The notes: generated by a model from the sequence alone, not told the origin. A stretch of 42,128 nt of DNA from Gemmatimonas sp. UBA7669 (GCF_002483225.1 NZ_DLHL01000036.1:1-42128); one strand, 5' to 3'; positions 1 through 9,184 are shown, counted from the stretch's first letter. Made by a program: numbers and translations.

Positions 1-57
1 CGACTTTTTCAGCACCCTGCTAAACGCACATCGGGTTTCACTGCTCGTCCCGTCACC

Positions 58-1536
58 GTGCCTCCGGTCCACGCGTTAGCTTGCGAAATGCCTCAGCGTA
101 CCAGTTCCGAGGTGCGTCGGCTCTCGCGCGGCGCCACACGTCAGGTTCTGCGCAGTTCGCGTACGGTGTGGGATCGTGTGCTCGCCGTGCTCGACCGCCT
201 CGGCCTCGATGACCACGCAGTGCTCCTGCTATTCGGTGCCGTAATCGGTGTCGCGGCAGGCGCCGGCGTGGTGCTCTTCTACTGGTTCATCGACCTCAGC
301 TACGCGGTCTTTTTCCGCTGGCCAGAGCAGGTACTCCCACAGCTGCCGCGCCTGCTGTATCGACCACTCACGACGGCGCTGGCACTCACCGCGGCCTGGT
401 GGACCTGGCGTCGCCTGGGTCGTGGACAGGACGGTATGACGGTGCCCGATGTACAGCTCGCCGTCTTGCGTCGACGCGGCCGTATTCACTCCCGTCGTGC
501 CGCCGGACGCACGCTGGCCAGCGCCATGACCATCGGCGGCGGAGGCTCCGCTGGCAGTGAGGGCCCCGTTGCGGTACTTGGCGCCACGCTGGGTTCGCTC
601 ATCAGCCGCCTGTTTCAGTTCCCCGCCGACCGCACACGCGTGTTCGTGGGCGCGGGTGCGGCCGCCGGCATCTCGGCCGCATTCAATGCGCCGTTGGCCG
701 GTGCCTTCTTTGCGCTCGAAGAGATTCTGGGTTCCTTCCACGCGGCCCACTTTGCACCGGTGGTTGTGGCCAGCGTGGCGGGCGCCATTCTGTCGCGTTC
801 CGTGTTCGGCAACCATCCGGCGTTTCTCGTGCCGGAGGACTACAGCTATCAGAACACCATCGAGGTGGCACTGTTCTTCCCCTTGCTGGGTGTCCTGTGC
901 GCGGTGGTCTCGGTGCTCTTTGTGCGCTGGCACTTTGCCATTGGCGCGCGCGCGGCAGCCTGGCGCGAGCGGCACCCGCGCGCTGAGGTATTGCAGCCCA
1001 TTGCGGCTGGGCTGCTCGTTGGTGGGATGGTGGTGGCGTCTCGTGGTCAACTCGTGGGGACCGGCCACCTGTCCATTCCGCTCGAAAGCTTCACGCACAC
1101 CGCCTGGTGGGCGCTCCTGCTGCTGGCTGTGGGCAAGATTCTTGCAACCAGCGTGACGCTGCAGGGCGGTGGCTCCGGCGGCCTGTTCACACCATCACTC
1201 TTTGTGGGGGGCGCCGTTGGTGCGGCCATGGGTGTACTCATCCGCACCTTCATCCCCTCGCTGCCCATTGCCGTGGAGGCCTATGCGCTCGTTGGCATGG
1301 GTGCCGTGGTGGCCGCCACCACCGGCGCGCCGCTTACGGCCATCCTGCTGGTATTCGAGATCACGGGCGACTACGCGATTGTCCCGCCGCTCATGGTCTC
1401 GGTGGTGATCTGTCAGTTGCTGGCCCGGCGCTTCGAACGGGATGATCTGTACAGCGGTTGGCTCCGGCGTCGTGGGGTGGCGCTGCCGTCGCACGCCGCT
1501 CCTGCTCCCACACCGCCTCCACCGACGTCGTCATGA
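58..1536 (+). CDS. ClC-family chloride channel/transporter
   Basis: A 492-residue polytopic membrane protein of the voltage-gated chloride channel (ClC) family, moving chloride across the inner membrane. Visible family signatures are the GSAGSEGP motif around residues 164-170, the long AGAAAGISAAFNAPLAG segment, and the GGGSGGLFTPSLFVGG filter motif in the C-terminal half. Glu168 in GSEGP matches the gating glutamate, so proton-coupled Cl-/H+ exchange is possible; this is family knowledge, not shown here. There is no C-terminal CBS pair, so it is the short bacterial type. The GTG at 58 gives a basic 40-residue cytoplasmic N-terminus; ATG at 88 is an alternative and neither has a clear ribosome site. 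Its stop overlaps the next start (ATGA), implying co-expression with the cation antiporter. Confidence 0.93.
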   Translation: MPPVHALACEMPQRTSSEVRRLSRGATRQVLRSSRTVWDRVLAVLDRLGLDDHAVLLLFGAVIGVAAGAGVVLFYWFIDLSYAVFFRWPEQVLPQLPRLLYRPLTTALALTAAWWTWRRLGRGQDGMTVPDVQLAVLRRRGRIHSRRAAGRTLASAMTIGGGGSAGSEGPVAVLGATLGSLISRLFQFPADRTRVFVGAGAAAGISAAFNAPLAGAFFALEEILGSFHAAHFAPVVVASVAGAILSRSVFGNHPAFLVPEDYSYQNTIEVALFFPLLGVLCAVVSVLFVRWHFAIGARAAAWRERHPRAEVLQPIAAGLLVGGMVVASRGQLVGTGHLSIPLESFTHTAWWALLLLAVGKILATSVTLQGGGSGGLFTPSLFVGGAVGAAMGVLIRTFIPSLPIAVEAYALVGMGAVVAATTGAPLTAILLVFEITGDYAIVPPLMVSVVICQLLARRFERDDLYSGWLRRRGVALPSHAAPAPTPPPPTSS

Positions 1537-2507
1537 GTGTCTGGTCCTCCCTTGTGCAGTTCGCACTCGCGCTGGCGTTGCTGCTGGCCGCTGCCCGTTT
1601 CTTCACCAACGCCGCACAGCGCGTTGGGCTCGCGTTCGGCATGTCCCCGTTCGTGGTGGGCGTGTTCATCATTGCCATCGGCACATCGCTGCCGGAGCTC
1701 GTCGCCTCGCTGCTCAGTGTGCGCGAGGGCGCCTCAGAGATTGTGCCCGGTAACGTGCTCGGGGCCAACGCGGCCAATCTGCTGCTCAACATGGGGCTCG
1801 TGAGCGCGCTGGCCACGGGTGGCCGCATCGTGCTGGGCGAGGAGTATCTCTTCATCGACCTGCACTTCCTCATGGGCGCGATGCTGGCCGTCGCGACCAC
1901 CATGGCTGATGGGCGCATTGTAGCCATTGAGGGCGGCCTGCTGCTGCTGGCCTACGCGCTCTACATGACCTATCTGGTGGTCGAGGGGCGCACCCCGTCG
2001 GCGGAAGCCGAGCACGCCGATGCCATGTCCGAGGTCAAGCAGCGACGCGCATCGCTCGCGCGCGACGCCGGCATTCTGGTGGTGGCGGGTGTGCTCATTT
2101 ACGTGGGCGGTGACATGACGGTGCGCGCGCTGCAGGATGTGTCGCTCGCGCTGGGGATCTCGGCCGCTGTGGCCTCGGTCACCATTCTGTCCATCGGCAC
2201 CTCGCTGCCCGAACTCGTGGTCAGTGTGTCGGCAGCGCGTGCTGGTCAGGCGTCGATGGCGGTGGGGAACGTGCTGGGCTCCTGCGTGTTCAATGCCTTG
2301 GCGGTGGCTGGCGCGGCGGGGCTGGCGAGCGGCAGCGACGGTGTCGTGGTTACCGACGCGCTGCGCTACTTCGCGCTGCCCTTCGTCGGCGCCTCGGCGC
2401 TGCTGTTTTATCTGCTCACTCAGGACAAGCGCATTTCGCGCTGGGAAGGCATGCTGTTCCTCATTCTTTTCTTGCTGTTCATGGTCAAGATGGGCGGTCT
2501 CGCGTGA
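1533..2507 (+). CDS. CaCA-family calcium/sodium-type antiporter (YrbG-like)
   Basis: A 324-residue inner-membrane cation antiporter with the internal duplication typical of the Ca2+:cation antiporter family. The two alpha repeats are easy to see: GTSLPELVASLLSVREG followed by GNVLGANAANLLLNMG in the first half, and GTSLPELVVSVSAARAG followed by GNVLGSCVFNALAVAG in the second. The central loop (around residues 145-180) is charged and probably cytoplasmic. I start it at ATG 1533, which overlaps the ClC stop as ATGA; a longer reading from 1458 only adds residues overlapping the ClC gene. Its own stop overlaps the following GTG start in the same manner, so three genes are translationally coupled. 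The exported ion (Ca2+ or another cation) cannot be told from sequence. Confidence 0.93.
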   Translation: MSVWSSLVQFALALALLLAAARFFTNAAQRVGLAFGMSPFVVGVFIIAIGTSLPELVASLLSVREGASEIVPGNVLGANAANLLLNMGLVSALATGGRIVLGEEYLFIDLHFLMGAMLAVATTMADGRIVAIEGGLLLLAYALYMTYLVVEGRTPSAEAEHADAMSEVKQRRASLARDAGILVVAGVLIYVGGDMTVRALQDVSLALGISAAVASVTILSIGTSLPELVVSVSAARAGQASMAVGNVLGSCVFNALAVAGAAGLASGSDGVVVTDALRYFALPFVGASALLFYLLTQDKRISRWEGMLFLILFLLFMVKMGGLA

Positions 2508-3262
2508 GGCGGTGGTGTACCCTGCTGGTTCTTGCTGCCGCGTGGACTTCACCGACTTTTGCCCAACCCGCTGGCGAGGCTCCGCCAGCACCGGCCCCCG
2601 TGCCGTTCCGTGTGGGCGAGGTACTGACCTACAAGGCGAGTTTTGGTGGCATTCCCGCCGGCAGTGCGCGCATGGAAGTGGCCGGCATTGACACGGTGCG
2701 GGGCCGCGCCGCCTATCATCTCGTGTTCAGCATCGATGGGGGCATCCCGTTCTTCCGGGTGCACGACCGCTACGAAAGCTGGATCGACGTGGCCACCCTC
2801 GCCTCGCTGCGCCATGTGCAGCAGATCAGCGAGGGACGCTACAAGCGGCACACGGTGTACGAGATTTTCCCGGAGCGCGCGCAGTACCAACGCAACGACG
2901 AGCCCATGCAGACCAGTGTCTCGCGGCCCCTCGACGACGCGTCGTTCATCTACGCCGTGCGGGTGGAAGCGCTGCGACCCGGTGTCACCAAGCGCGACGA
3001 TCGCTACTTCCGTCCCGATCGCAATCCCGTGATTCTCACCGGTTTGCGCCTCGACACCATCAAGGTGGATGCCGGCACGTTTCCCACGGTGGTGGTGCGA
3101 CCCACCATTCGCGCCAAGGGCCTCTTCTCGGAAGGAGGAGAGGCCCAGGTCTGGTTCAGCGATGATGCGGCGCGCATCCCCGTGCAGGTGCGCACGAAGT
3201 TCGCAAAGTTCCGTCTGACGCTGTCACTCAAGTCGGTGGATTACGGCAACGAAGCGCGTTGA
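2504..3262 (+). CDS. Secreted DUF3108-type protein
   Basis: A 252-residue protein with a clear Sec signal peptide (basic MRRW, hydrophobic LVLAAAWTSPTFA, cleavage likely near AQPA, residues 20-22). The mature part begins with FRVGEVLTYKASFGGIPAGSARM, the usual opening of DUF3108 proteins, which are predicted periplasmic or outer-membrane-associated beta-rich proteins without a settled function. The GTG start at 2504 overlaps the stop of the antiporter gene, and an internal ATG would cut the signal peptide, so the GTG is preferred. The 3' end overlaps the convergent beta-propeller lipoprotein gene by 22 bp. Function in relation to the two ion transporters upstream is unknown; co-expression is the only evidence for a link. 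Confidence 0.82.
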   Translation: MRRWCTLLVLAAAWTSPTFAQPAGEAPPAPAPVPFRVGEVLTYKASFGGIPAGSARMEVAGIDTVRGRAAYHLVFSIDGGIPFFRVHDRYESWIDVATLASLRHVQQISEGRYKRHTVYEIFPERAQYQRNDEPMQTSVSRPLDDASFIYAVRVEALRPGVTKRDDRYFRPDRNPVILTGLRLDTIKVDAGTFPTVVVRPTIRAKGLFSEGGEAQVWFSDDAARIPVQVRTKFAKFRLTLSLKSVDYGNEAR

Positions 3263-4440
3263 CGCCAGAGCGGATTGGCGTGTTCGTGTGCCGTTGACGT
3301 GTGACGACGCAGGTCGCGTCCGTCGGCCGTCACACTGTAGACCTGCCAGTTGTAGAAATTGCCGAGGATTTCGTGCGCCGACACGAAGGCAAGGCGTGCG
3401 CCATCGGGTGACCAGGCCGGAGCCCGCTGTTCACCATCGGGATCGAGCGTCATGAGGGCCTGCTCCGTCACCGGCCGGGCGTTGGCATCAAGCCGCACGG
3501 TCCAGAGGTCACCCACGAGGGAGCTGCTGCGGCGCACAAACGCCACCGTGCGCCCATCAGGCGACCAGGCCGGAGCCCGATCCGAGGCCTCGGCATCAAG
3601 TGTCAGGGCCTGCACGTCGCCGCCATCGTCCCGCATGGATTCGAGCCGCGCCACCATATAGCCGTCGGCACTGCGCTGTTCGTGGGCAAAGGCAATGCGG
3701 TAGGTGCCGTTGATGGGCTGCGGCGACCAGGTCGGGCCTTCGTATGAGGACTGGCCGCGCACCGCGTTCGTCAGGCGCACGAGACCCGTCCCGTCAAGAT
3801 TCATGACGTAGATGTCGCCGGGATTGAACAAGCCCACCGGCCCGCCCGGCATCCAGCCGCGAAACGCGACCCGCTGTCCATCCGGACTGATGGCCGCCTG
3901 ATCCGCGAGCAGACTATCCATGCGGATGCCCGCCTGAACCCGCAGACGGCCCGCGACGCCCAGGCTATCCAGCGTCGCCGCACACAGCGTCGTGCCGTGG
4001 CCGGTGGTGCAGGTCATCAGCAGGTCCCGCCCGTTGGGCGCAAGGCTGGCGTCATAGGCACCGGCGAGGTCGAGCACCGGCTGAACCGCGCTGTCGATCA
4101 GACTGGCCGGCGACGCGGAATCGCCAACCACAAACGCCGTGCGCATGAGGCGCGGCCGGAGGATCGGACTCATGTCCGACTCGTGACGATCGAACAGCAG
4201 GACGTAGGGGCTGGCAGGCCGCGGTGGCGTGGAGTCACGCGGCGGTACCGAATCCCGCGGCGGGGTGGAATCGCGCGGGGGCACCGAATCGACCGGGGGC
4301 GCCTGAGCCGGCTCATTGGGGCCGGCAAGCGTGGCGTTGTCGGCGCAGGCCACGAAAAACAGCGGAGCCGACACCAGCAGCAGTGCCCAGCGGCTGCGGC
4401 CAAGGGCGCGGGCGGCAGGCACGGGAGACTTCGGAAACAT
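3241..4440 (-). CDS. TolB/PD40-type beta-propeller lipoprotein
   Basis: A 399-residue predicted lipoprotein. The N-terminus has a basic stretch, a hydrophobic core and the lipobox FVAC (Cys about residue 32). A low-complexity linker follows, built from four near-identical 18-nt units giving PPRDST/PPRDSV. The rest carries repeated WD40-like/PD40 blades: SPDGQRVAF, WSPQPINGTYRIAF, WSPDGRTVAF and WSPDGARLAF. Such propellers are found in TolB and in many secreted proteins of unknown partner; none of the neighbouring genes encodes Tol or Pal, so a true TolB role is unlikely. It is convergent with the DUF3108 gene (22-bp overlap). Upstream of the start lies a palindrome at 4461-4490. Confidence 0.85.
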   Translation of the reverse strand: MFPKSPVPAARALGRSRWALLLVSAPLFFVACADNATLAGPNEPAQAPPVDSVPPRDSTPPRDSVPPRDSTPPRPASPYVLLFDRHESDMSPILRPRLMRTAFVVGDSASPASLIDSAVQPVLDLAGAYDASLAPNGRDLLMTCTTGHGTTLCAATLDSLGVAGRLRVQAGIRMDSLLADQAAISPDGQRVAFRGWMPGGPVGLFNPGDIYVMNLDGTGLVRLTNAVRGQSSYEGPTWSPQPINGTYRIAFAHEQRSADGYMVARLESMRDDGGDVQALTLDAEASDRAPAWSPDGRTVAFVRRSSSLVGDLWTVRLDANARPVTEQALMTLDPDGEQRAPAWSPDGARLAFVSAHEILGNFYNWQVYSVTADGRDLRRHTSTAHEHANPLWRQRASLP

Positions 4441-4460
4441 CGGACCGTCCGGATCTATGA

Positions 4461-4490
4461 GAGCAGGGTGAATACCTGAGTATTCGGCTC
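4461..4490. promoter_or_regulatory. Palindrome upstream of the beta-propeller lipoprotein gene
   Basis: GAATAC-CTGA-GTATTC (4470-4485) is a perfect 6-bp inverted repeat, enclosed by an outer GAGC/GCTC pair at 4461-4464 and 4487-4490. It is AT-richer than its surroundings and sits 20-50 bp upstream of the lipoprotein start, where an operator or promoter element would be expected. No regulator is identified. Confidence 0.35.
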
Positions 4491-4527
4491 TACCCGGTTC
4501 GTCCCACCCCCGTCACATCAGGGGCCT

Positions 4528-4562
4528 GCCCCGGGCCGGGCTACGCGCTCCGGCCCCGGGGC
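4528..4562. repeat. GC-rich hairpin downstream of the RND pump gene
   Basis: GCCCCGGGCCGG and CCGGCCCCGGGGC form a stem of 12 pairs with one bulged base around a 10-nt loop. It lies 11 bp beyond the RND pump stop, as a transcript-end structure would, but it has no T-run on either strand. It may be a 3' stabilising hairpin or a weak terminator. Confidence 0.4.
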
Positions 4563-4572
4563 GTCCGCATGG

Positions 4573-7500
4573 TCAGTCTCCGGCTTCGAACTCGGGGGCC
4601 ATGCCCACGGCCCCGCCTGCCACCGGCTGCCGTCCCGTGAGGAAGAGCTTGAGCCGGTCACCGATGCCATGCACGATGAGGTAGGCGCAGGGCACCACGA
4701 AGAGGGTCAGCAACGTGGACACCGACAGGCCACCGATGACGGTGATGGCGAGCGGCTGCATGAGCTCCGAGCCTTCGCCGATGCCAAGCGCCAGCGGCAG
4801 CATGCCAAGCAGCGTGGTCATGGTGGTCATGAGAATGGGACGCAGTCGCACCGCGCCCGCGTCCACCACCGCCTGCTCCATGGGGGTGCCCAGCGCCCGA
4901 TACTCCTCGATGTATTCCACGAGCAGAATGGCGTTGTTGACCACAATGCCCGCAAGCAGGATGACACCCAGCATGACGGGCGCCGAGAGCGGCGCGCCGG
5001 TGGCCCAGAGTGCCACACCCACCCCGATGAGCGAAAGCGGGATGGCCAGCAGGATGACAAAAGGATTGAGCATGCTCTCGTATTGCGTGGCGAGCACCAC
5101 GAACACGAGAAACACGGCCAGCGCCACCACTAGAAGGAGCTGGCGATTGTTCTCCTCGATGGCCTCTTCTTCGCCACCCACGAGCACGGCATAGCCGTCC
5201 GGAATCTCGAGATCGGCCAGTCGTGCCCGCACCGAGTCGGCCACTACACCCGGCGAAGCCACGGTGGTGATCACGTCACCACTGATGCGCAGTCGACGGA
5301 TCTGGTTCTCGCGATTGATGTCGGTGGGCCCGAGTTCGGTGCGCACATCGGCCACGTCACGCAGCATGACCGGCGCGTTGCCCGCGCGCTGTGGCGGGAA
5401 GAGCGCCACGGTGCCGATGTCTTCGGGGCTCGCAAAGCGTCCGCGCGGCAGCATGACGCGGACATCGATTTCGCGATTGCCCACGGCATAGCGCGTGGCG
5501 ACCGTGCCGTCGAGTGCGGTGCGAATGGTCTGTCCCACCGTCGCGACGTCGAGACCAAGGTCGGCCGCGCGTTCGCGATCGAGGCGGATGGACAGGGTGG
5601 GGCTGGCCTCTTCGCTCGAGGCTTCCATGTTTTCGAGGCCCGGCACACCACGCACGCGCTGCGCGACCTCGCGGCTCAGGCGCTGCAACTCGTCGAGATT
5701 GTCGCCCTGAATGGCCACGCTGAGGTCGGAGCCCGTGGACGAGGTGCGCAGACCACGAATGCGCGGCGGCCGCACCCCGACACGTGCACCGGCAAATCCG
5801 GCGTTGTTGATGGAATCCTGCAACTGCCGCACCCAGACGTCGGCCGACATGTCGCGCTCGCTCGGCGGCACGAGACGGATGTCCATGGACCCGCGCCCCG
5901 CGCGGTTGGATGTGGCGTTGCCAAACAGAAAACCGCCGGCGGTGCTGAACACGCTCTGCACATGCGGCATCGTGCCCACGATACGCTCGACCGCCAGCGT
6001 GACGTCGTTGGTTTGCTGCGGCGTGGCGCCGGGCGGCAGGCGAATGAACGCCCCCACCCCGCCGTCGTCCACCTGCGGCAGGAACTCGCTGCCCTGATCA
6101 CGCACCAGCCAGGCCGCGCCAACCAGCGCGCCCATGGCAGTGCCAAGGACCACCCAGCGCCAAGGCAGCAGCTTCTGAGTCACCCGCCGATATCCCTGGC
6201 GAACGCGTGCCATGAGAGCGTCGAAGGCCACGAAGGGCCGCCAGGTATCGAGGCCGCTCTTGAAGCGGACTTTCGACAACTGCGCGGCCAACATGGGCAC
6301 GAGGGTGAGCGCCGCAGCCAACGAGGCCGCAATGGCAAACGAAATCGTGAGAATGAGCTCACGGAAGATGAGCGCAGAGAGTCCACTCACGAGCAGGAAG
6401 GGCACCACCGCCGCAAGGTTGGTGGTGGTGGAGGCCACCACGGCACTGGTGACTTCCTGGGCGCCGATGTGCGCCGCTTCCACCGGATCGGTCACACCTT
6501 CCTCGTCTTTCTTGCGGAAGATGTTCTCGAGCATGACGATGGCATTGTCCACCAGCATGCCCACACCGAGGGCGAGTCCGCCCAGCGACATGATGTTGAG
6601 GGTGAGGTCGGCCATCCCCATGAGCACCAGCGTCGCCAGCACCGCTATGGGAATGGACAGACCGATCACCAGCGTCTTGCGCAGCGATTGCAGAAACAGC
6701 AGCACCACCAGCATGGCGAGGCCCGCGCCAAGAATGGCGGAGTCGCGCACACTGTTGACCGAGTTGCGAATGAATCCGGCCTGATTCTGGATGACTTCGT
6801 ACTGAATGTCCTCCGGAATGAAGCGATTGCGCGCCAGTTCACGCAGACGGGCATCCACCTGATCGGCGGCTTCGACCGTGTTGCCATCGGGTTGCTTGCG
6901 AATGGAGACCTTGATGGCCGGCACGCCATTGAGGCGCGCCCAGAGACGCTGCTCCTGATGCGTGTCTTCGACCGTGGCCACGTCGGTGAGCGGAATCTGA
7001 CGGCCACCACCCACAGGCAGCAGTACACCACGAATGTCTCCAACCGTGCGGAAGCGCCCCGAGGTCTTGCCCACCACTTCCTGATCAAGACCGGAAATGC
7101 GACCGGCGGCCACGTCCTGATTCTGCGTACGCAGGGAGTTGATGACCTGCGAGACGCTGAGGCCGTAGGCCTGCAATCGTTCCTGATCGAGCGTGACCTG
7201 CACCTCGCGGACGAGCCCCCCACTGATGTCGAGCGACGCCACGCCCTGCACCGTGAGCAGCTGCGGACGCAGGCGATCCTCGATCCAGGTGCGGAGGTCG
7301 GTCAGGTCGCGTGTGGGCGACGAAAACGCCACCTCGTAGATGGGCGCTTGTGTCGGATCGGACTTGCCGATGGTCGGCGCTGACGCCTCGATGGGCAGCT
7401 GTGAGCGTGCCCGATTGAGATTGGTGGCCGCGTTCTGCAGCGCAATGTCGATATCGGTGCCGTACGAAAAGTGCAGCTCGACACCCACGCTGCCTTCCTG

Positions 7501-7770
7501 AATGCTCGTTTGAATGAGCGTGAGATTCTCCGTGGTGGCGAGCGCCGCCTCGAGCGGTTTGGCGATGGTCTCTTCCATCACGCTCGGCTCGACACCGGGG
7601 TTGCTCACGCCCACGCGGATCTGCGGATACACAATGCGTGGCAGCAGATCGAGCGGCAGTCTCGACACAAACAGCCAACCCAGCACGAGGATCACGCTGG
7701 TCAGCGTGACCGTACCGATGGGTCGGCGGATGGACCAGCTGGCAATCCCGCGATGGCGTGGTGCGCTCAT
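4573..7770 (-). CDS. RND efflux transporter, inner-membrane pump subunit (AcrB/HAE type)
   Basis: A 1065-residue proton-driven RND permease, close to the usual 1030-1050. Recognisable parts are the N-terminal helix SIRRPIGTVTLTSVILVLGW, the first periplasmic loop with GVEPSVMEETIAKPLE, TM4 with GMLVDNAIVMLENIFRKKDEEG, the second large loop starting near GSEFLPQVDDGGVGAF, and TM10 with AGIVVNNAILLVEYIEEYR. The TM4 proton-relay region reads Asp-Asn rather than the Asp-Asp of AcrB, a variant common in many HAE-like pumps. Substrate is therefore more likely drug, detergent or lipid-like than metal, but this is not proven. Its start overlaps the adaptor stop (ATGA), so both are one operon. No outer-membrane channel gene is present nearby. 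Confidence 0.95.
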   Translation of the reverse strand: MSAPRHRGIASWSIRRPIGTVTLTSVILVLGWLFVSRLPLDLLPRIVYPQIRVGVSNPGVEPSVMEETIAKPLEAALATTENLTLIQTSIQEGSVGVELHFSYGTDIDIALQNAATNLNRARSQLPIEASAPTIGKSDPTQAPIYEVAFSSPTRDLTDLRTWIEDRLRPQLLTVQGVASLDISGGLVREVQVTLDQERLQAYGLSVSQVINSLRTQNQDVAAGRISGLDQEVVGKTSGRFRTVGDIRGVLLPVGGGRQIPLTDVATVEDTHQEQRLWARLNGVPAIKVSIRKQPDGNTVEAADQVDARLRELARNRFIPEDIQYEVIQNQAGFIRNSVNSVRDSAILGAGLAMLVVLLFLQSLRKTLVIGLSIPIAVLATLVLMGMADLTLNIMSLGGLALGVGMLVDNAIVMLENIFRKKDEEGVTDPVEAAHIGAQEVTSAVVASTTTNLAAVVPFLLVSGLSALIFRELILTISFAIAASLAAALTLVPMLAAQLSKVRFKSGLDTWRPFVAFDALMARVRQGYRRVTQKLLPWRWVVLGTAMGALVGAAWLVRDQGSEFLPQVDDGGVGAFIRLPPGATPQQTNDVTLAVERIVGTMPHVQSVFSTAGGFLFGNATSNRAGRGSMDIRLVPPSERDMSADVWVRQLQDSINNAGFAGARVGVRPPRIRGLRTSSTGSDLSVAIQGDNLDELQRLSREVAQRVRGVPGLENMEASSEEASPTLSIRLDRERAADLGLDVATVGQTIRTALDGTVATRYAVGNREIDVRVMLPRGRFASPEDIGTVALFPPQRAGNAPVMLRDVADVRTELGPTDINRENQIRRLRISGDVITTVASPGVVADSVRARLADLEIPDGYAVLVGGEEEAIEENNRQLLLVVALAVFLVFVVLATQYESMLNPFVILLAIPLSLIGVGVALWATGAPLSAPVMLGVILLAGIVVNNAILLVEYIEEYRALGTPMEQAVVDAGAVRLRPILMTTMTTLLGMLPLALGIGEGSELMQPLAITVIGGLSVSTLLTLFVVPCAYLIVHGIGDRLKLFLTGRQPVAGGAVGMAPEFEAGD

Positions 7771-8984
7771 GGCACGTTGCCCACGGCCGGACGCTGGCCC
7801 ACGGTCGACAGTGAGTCCCGCGGACGGGTTTCCACCGGCGCATCGGGCGCATTGGGTGACACGACACGCACTTCGCCGCCATCACGGAGGAACGTGGCAC
7901 CAGCCACCACGACGGAGTCGCCCACCTTGAGGCCTTCCGTGATTTCCACGCGGCCCTCGAAGGTGGAGCCGCGTTGCACGTCGCGCCGCACGGCCTTGCC
8001 GCCCTGCACGACATACACCACCGCGCCACGCGGATTCTCCAGCACGGCAGTGATGGGCACCATGAGCAGATCAGTGCGCGGCGAAAGTGTGAACACCGCG
8101 CGCGCGAGATAGCCGGGCTTCACGTCGCGGGCGGCTGCCCCGTTGATGGCCACTTCCACCGGAACCAGACGCGTGGTGCTGTCGGCACTCGGGAAGATGC
8201 GACGAATGGAGCCGGTGATCTCGCGGCCCGGCAGGGCATCGAGACGCACGGCCACCTTGCCGCCTTCGCGCAACGAGGCAATCAGCAGCTCGGATACGGG
8301 CACGCGCACCACAAGCGTGGAGAGATCCGCCACGGAGAACAGACGCAGCTGCGGCGACGCCACATCACCCGGTTCGACGCGACGCTCGAGCACGACGCCA
8401 TCGGCAGGCGCCGTGACGGTGGCAAATCCCCGACGCACGCGCAACTGATCGCGGGTCGAGCGTGCCGACGCGAGGGCGGCCTGTGCGGCTTCGTCTTCGG
8501 TTACGGTGATGACGCCCGCCGCTCGCAGCGTGGTCGAACGCGCTGCCGCCGACTCCGCCACCTTGAGGGCGACTTCGGCGCTTGCCAGTTGGGCGTCGAC
8601 CTCGGGCACCGCGAGCCGCGCCAGCACCTGGCCGGCCCGCACACGATCGCCCTCTTCCACCGCCACGGACTCGAGCACGCCCGCCAACTGACTGACGACG
8701 CCAATCGTGCGCAGCGGTTCGACCAGGCCCGTCGTGGCCACGTCACGCGCCACGTCAGCGCGGCTCACCACCTCCACCTGTACGGGCTCCACGCGTGCAC
8801 CGCGTCCGCGCCCGCCGCCGGGACCGCCGCCGCCAGGCCCCCCGCGCGCGCCATTGCTCGCCGCTCCCGCGCCGGGACCACCCGATGGTGGATTGTCCTT
8901 TGAACAGGCAGTGGCAGACGCGAGTGTGAGCGCCAGCAGCGCAAGCGACCCACAATGAACGGGCACGAAAGCAGATCTACGCAT
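7767..8984 (-). CDS. RND periplasmic adaptor (membrane fusion) lipoprotein
   Basis: A 405-residue HlyD/AcrA-type adaptor linking the pump to an outer-membrane channel. From ATG 8984 it has a short basic N-terminus, a hydrophobic core and the lipobox ATAC, so it is probably lipid-anchored in the inner membrane. A striking Gly/Arg-rich stretch (about residues 30-60) separates the anchor from the folded part. Then come a biotinyl/lipoyl half-motif (GVLESVAVEEGDRVRAGQVLA), a short alpha-hairpin, the second lipoyl half (VTAPADGVVLERRVEPGDV), a beta-barrel domain and a membrane-proximal domain. A longer frame from 9137 exists but lacks a signal before the lipobox, so 8984 is preferred. It is the first gene of the efflux operon. 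Confidence 0.92.
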   Translation of the reverse strand: MRRSAFVPVHCGSLALLALTLASATACSKDNPPSGGPGAGAASNGARGGPGGGGPGGGRGRGARVEPVQVEVVSRADVARDVATTGLVEPLRTIGVVSQLAGVLESVAVEEGDRVRAGQVLARLAVPEVDAQLASAEVALKVAESAAARSTTLRAAGVITVTEDEAAQAALASARSTRDQLRVRRGFATVTAPADGVVLERRVEPGDVASPQLRLFSVADLSTLVVRVPVSELLIASLREGGKVAVRLDALPGREITGSIRRIFPSADSTTRLVPVEVAINGAAARDVKPGYLARAVFTLSPRTDLLMVPITAVLENPRGAVVYVVQGGKAVRRDVQRGSTFEGRVEITEGLKVGDSVVVAGATFLRDGGEVRVVSPNAPDAPVETRPRDSLSTVGQRPAVGNVP

Positions 8985-9073
8985 CAGGAACCGCGGAATC
9001 GAGTCGAGAATCAGTGGGCGGCCGGGACCGCTGCCCCATGGCTGCGCCCGCGGAAGCGAACTCCGGAAGCACG

Positions 9074-9159
9074 GCGCAGCAGCGCTGCGCGGAGAGACTG
9101 GCCGGAACCGGCCAATACCCTGTATACGCCCCGACACGGGCCGATGTTAACGCCGTGTC
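9074..9159. promoter_or_regulatory. Three inverted repeats around the RND operon promoter
   Basis: The gap between the dehydrogenase stop and the adaptor start holds GCGCAGC-AGC-GCTGCGC (9074-9090), TGGCCGGAACCGGCCA (9099-9114, two-base centre, at the predicted transcription start) and GACACGG-13 nt-CCGTGTC (9133-9139/9153-9159, around the -35 box). The middle one is the best operator candidate because its loop is too small for an RNA hairpin. The last could also act as the 3' hairpin of the dehydrogenase transcript. No local TetR or MarR repressor gene is present. Confidence 0.35.
9121..9150 (-). promoter_or_regulatory. Predicted sigma-70-like promoter of the RND operon
   Basis: Reading the minus strand, TTAACA (9150-9145, five of six matches to TTGACA) and TATACA (9126-9121) are separated by 18 nt. 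This would start transcription near 9114 and leave a leader of about 130 nt before the adaptor start at 8984. The -35 box sits inside a GACACGG/CCGTGTC inverted repeat. Confidence 0.4.
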
Positions 9160-9184
9160 CCCGCCAAATGGCGCCTGTCCCGGG

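Noticed and set aside
4528..4562. GC-rich hairpin as a classical terminator of the RND operon
   Set aside because: No T-run follows on either strand, so it is listed only as a hairpin.
5962..7383. Open frame of 473 codons opposite the RND pump
   Set aside because: His/Arg/Gln-rich antisense frame with no recognisable features; the pump gene is intact.
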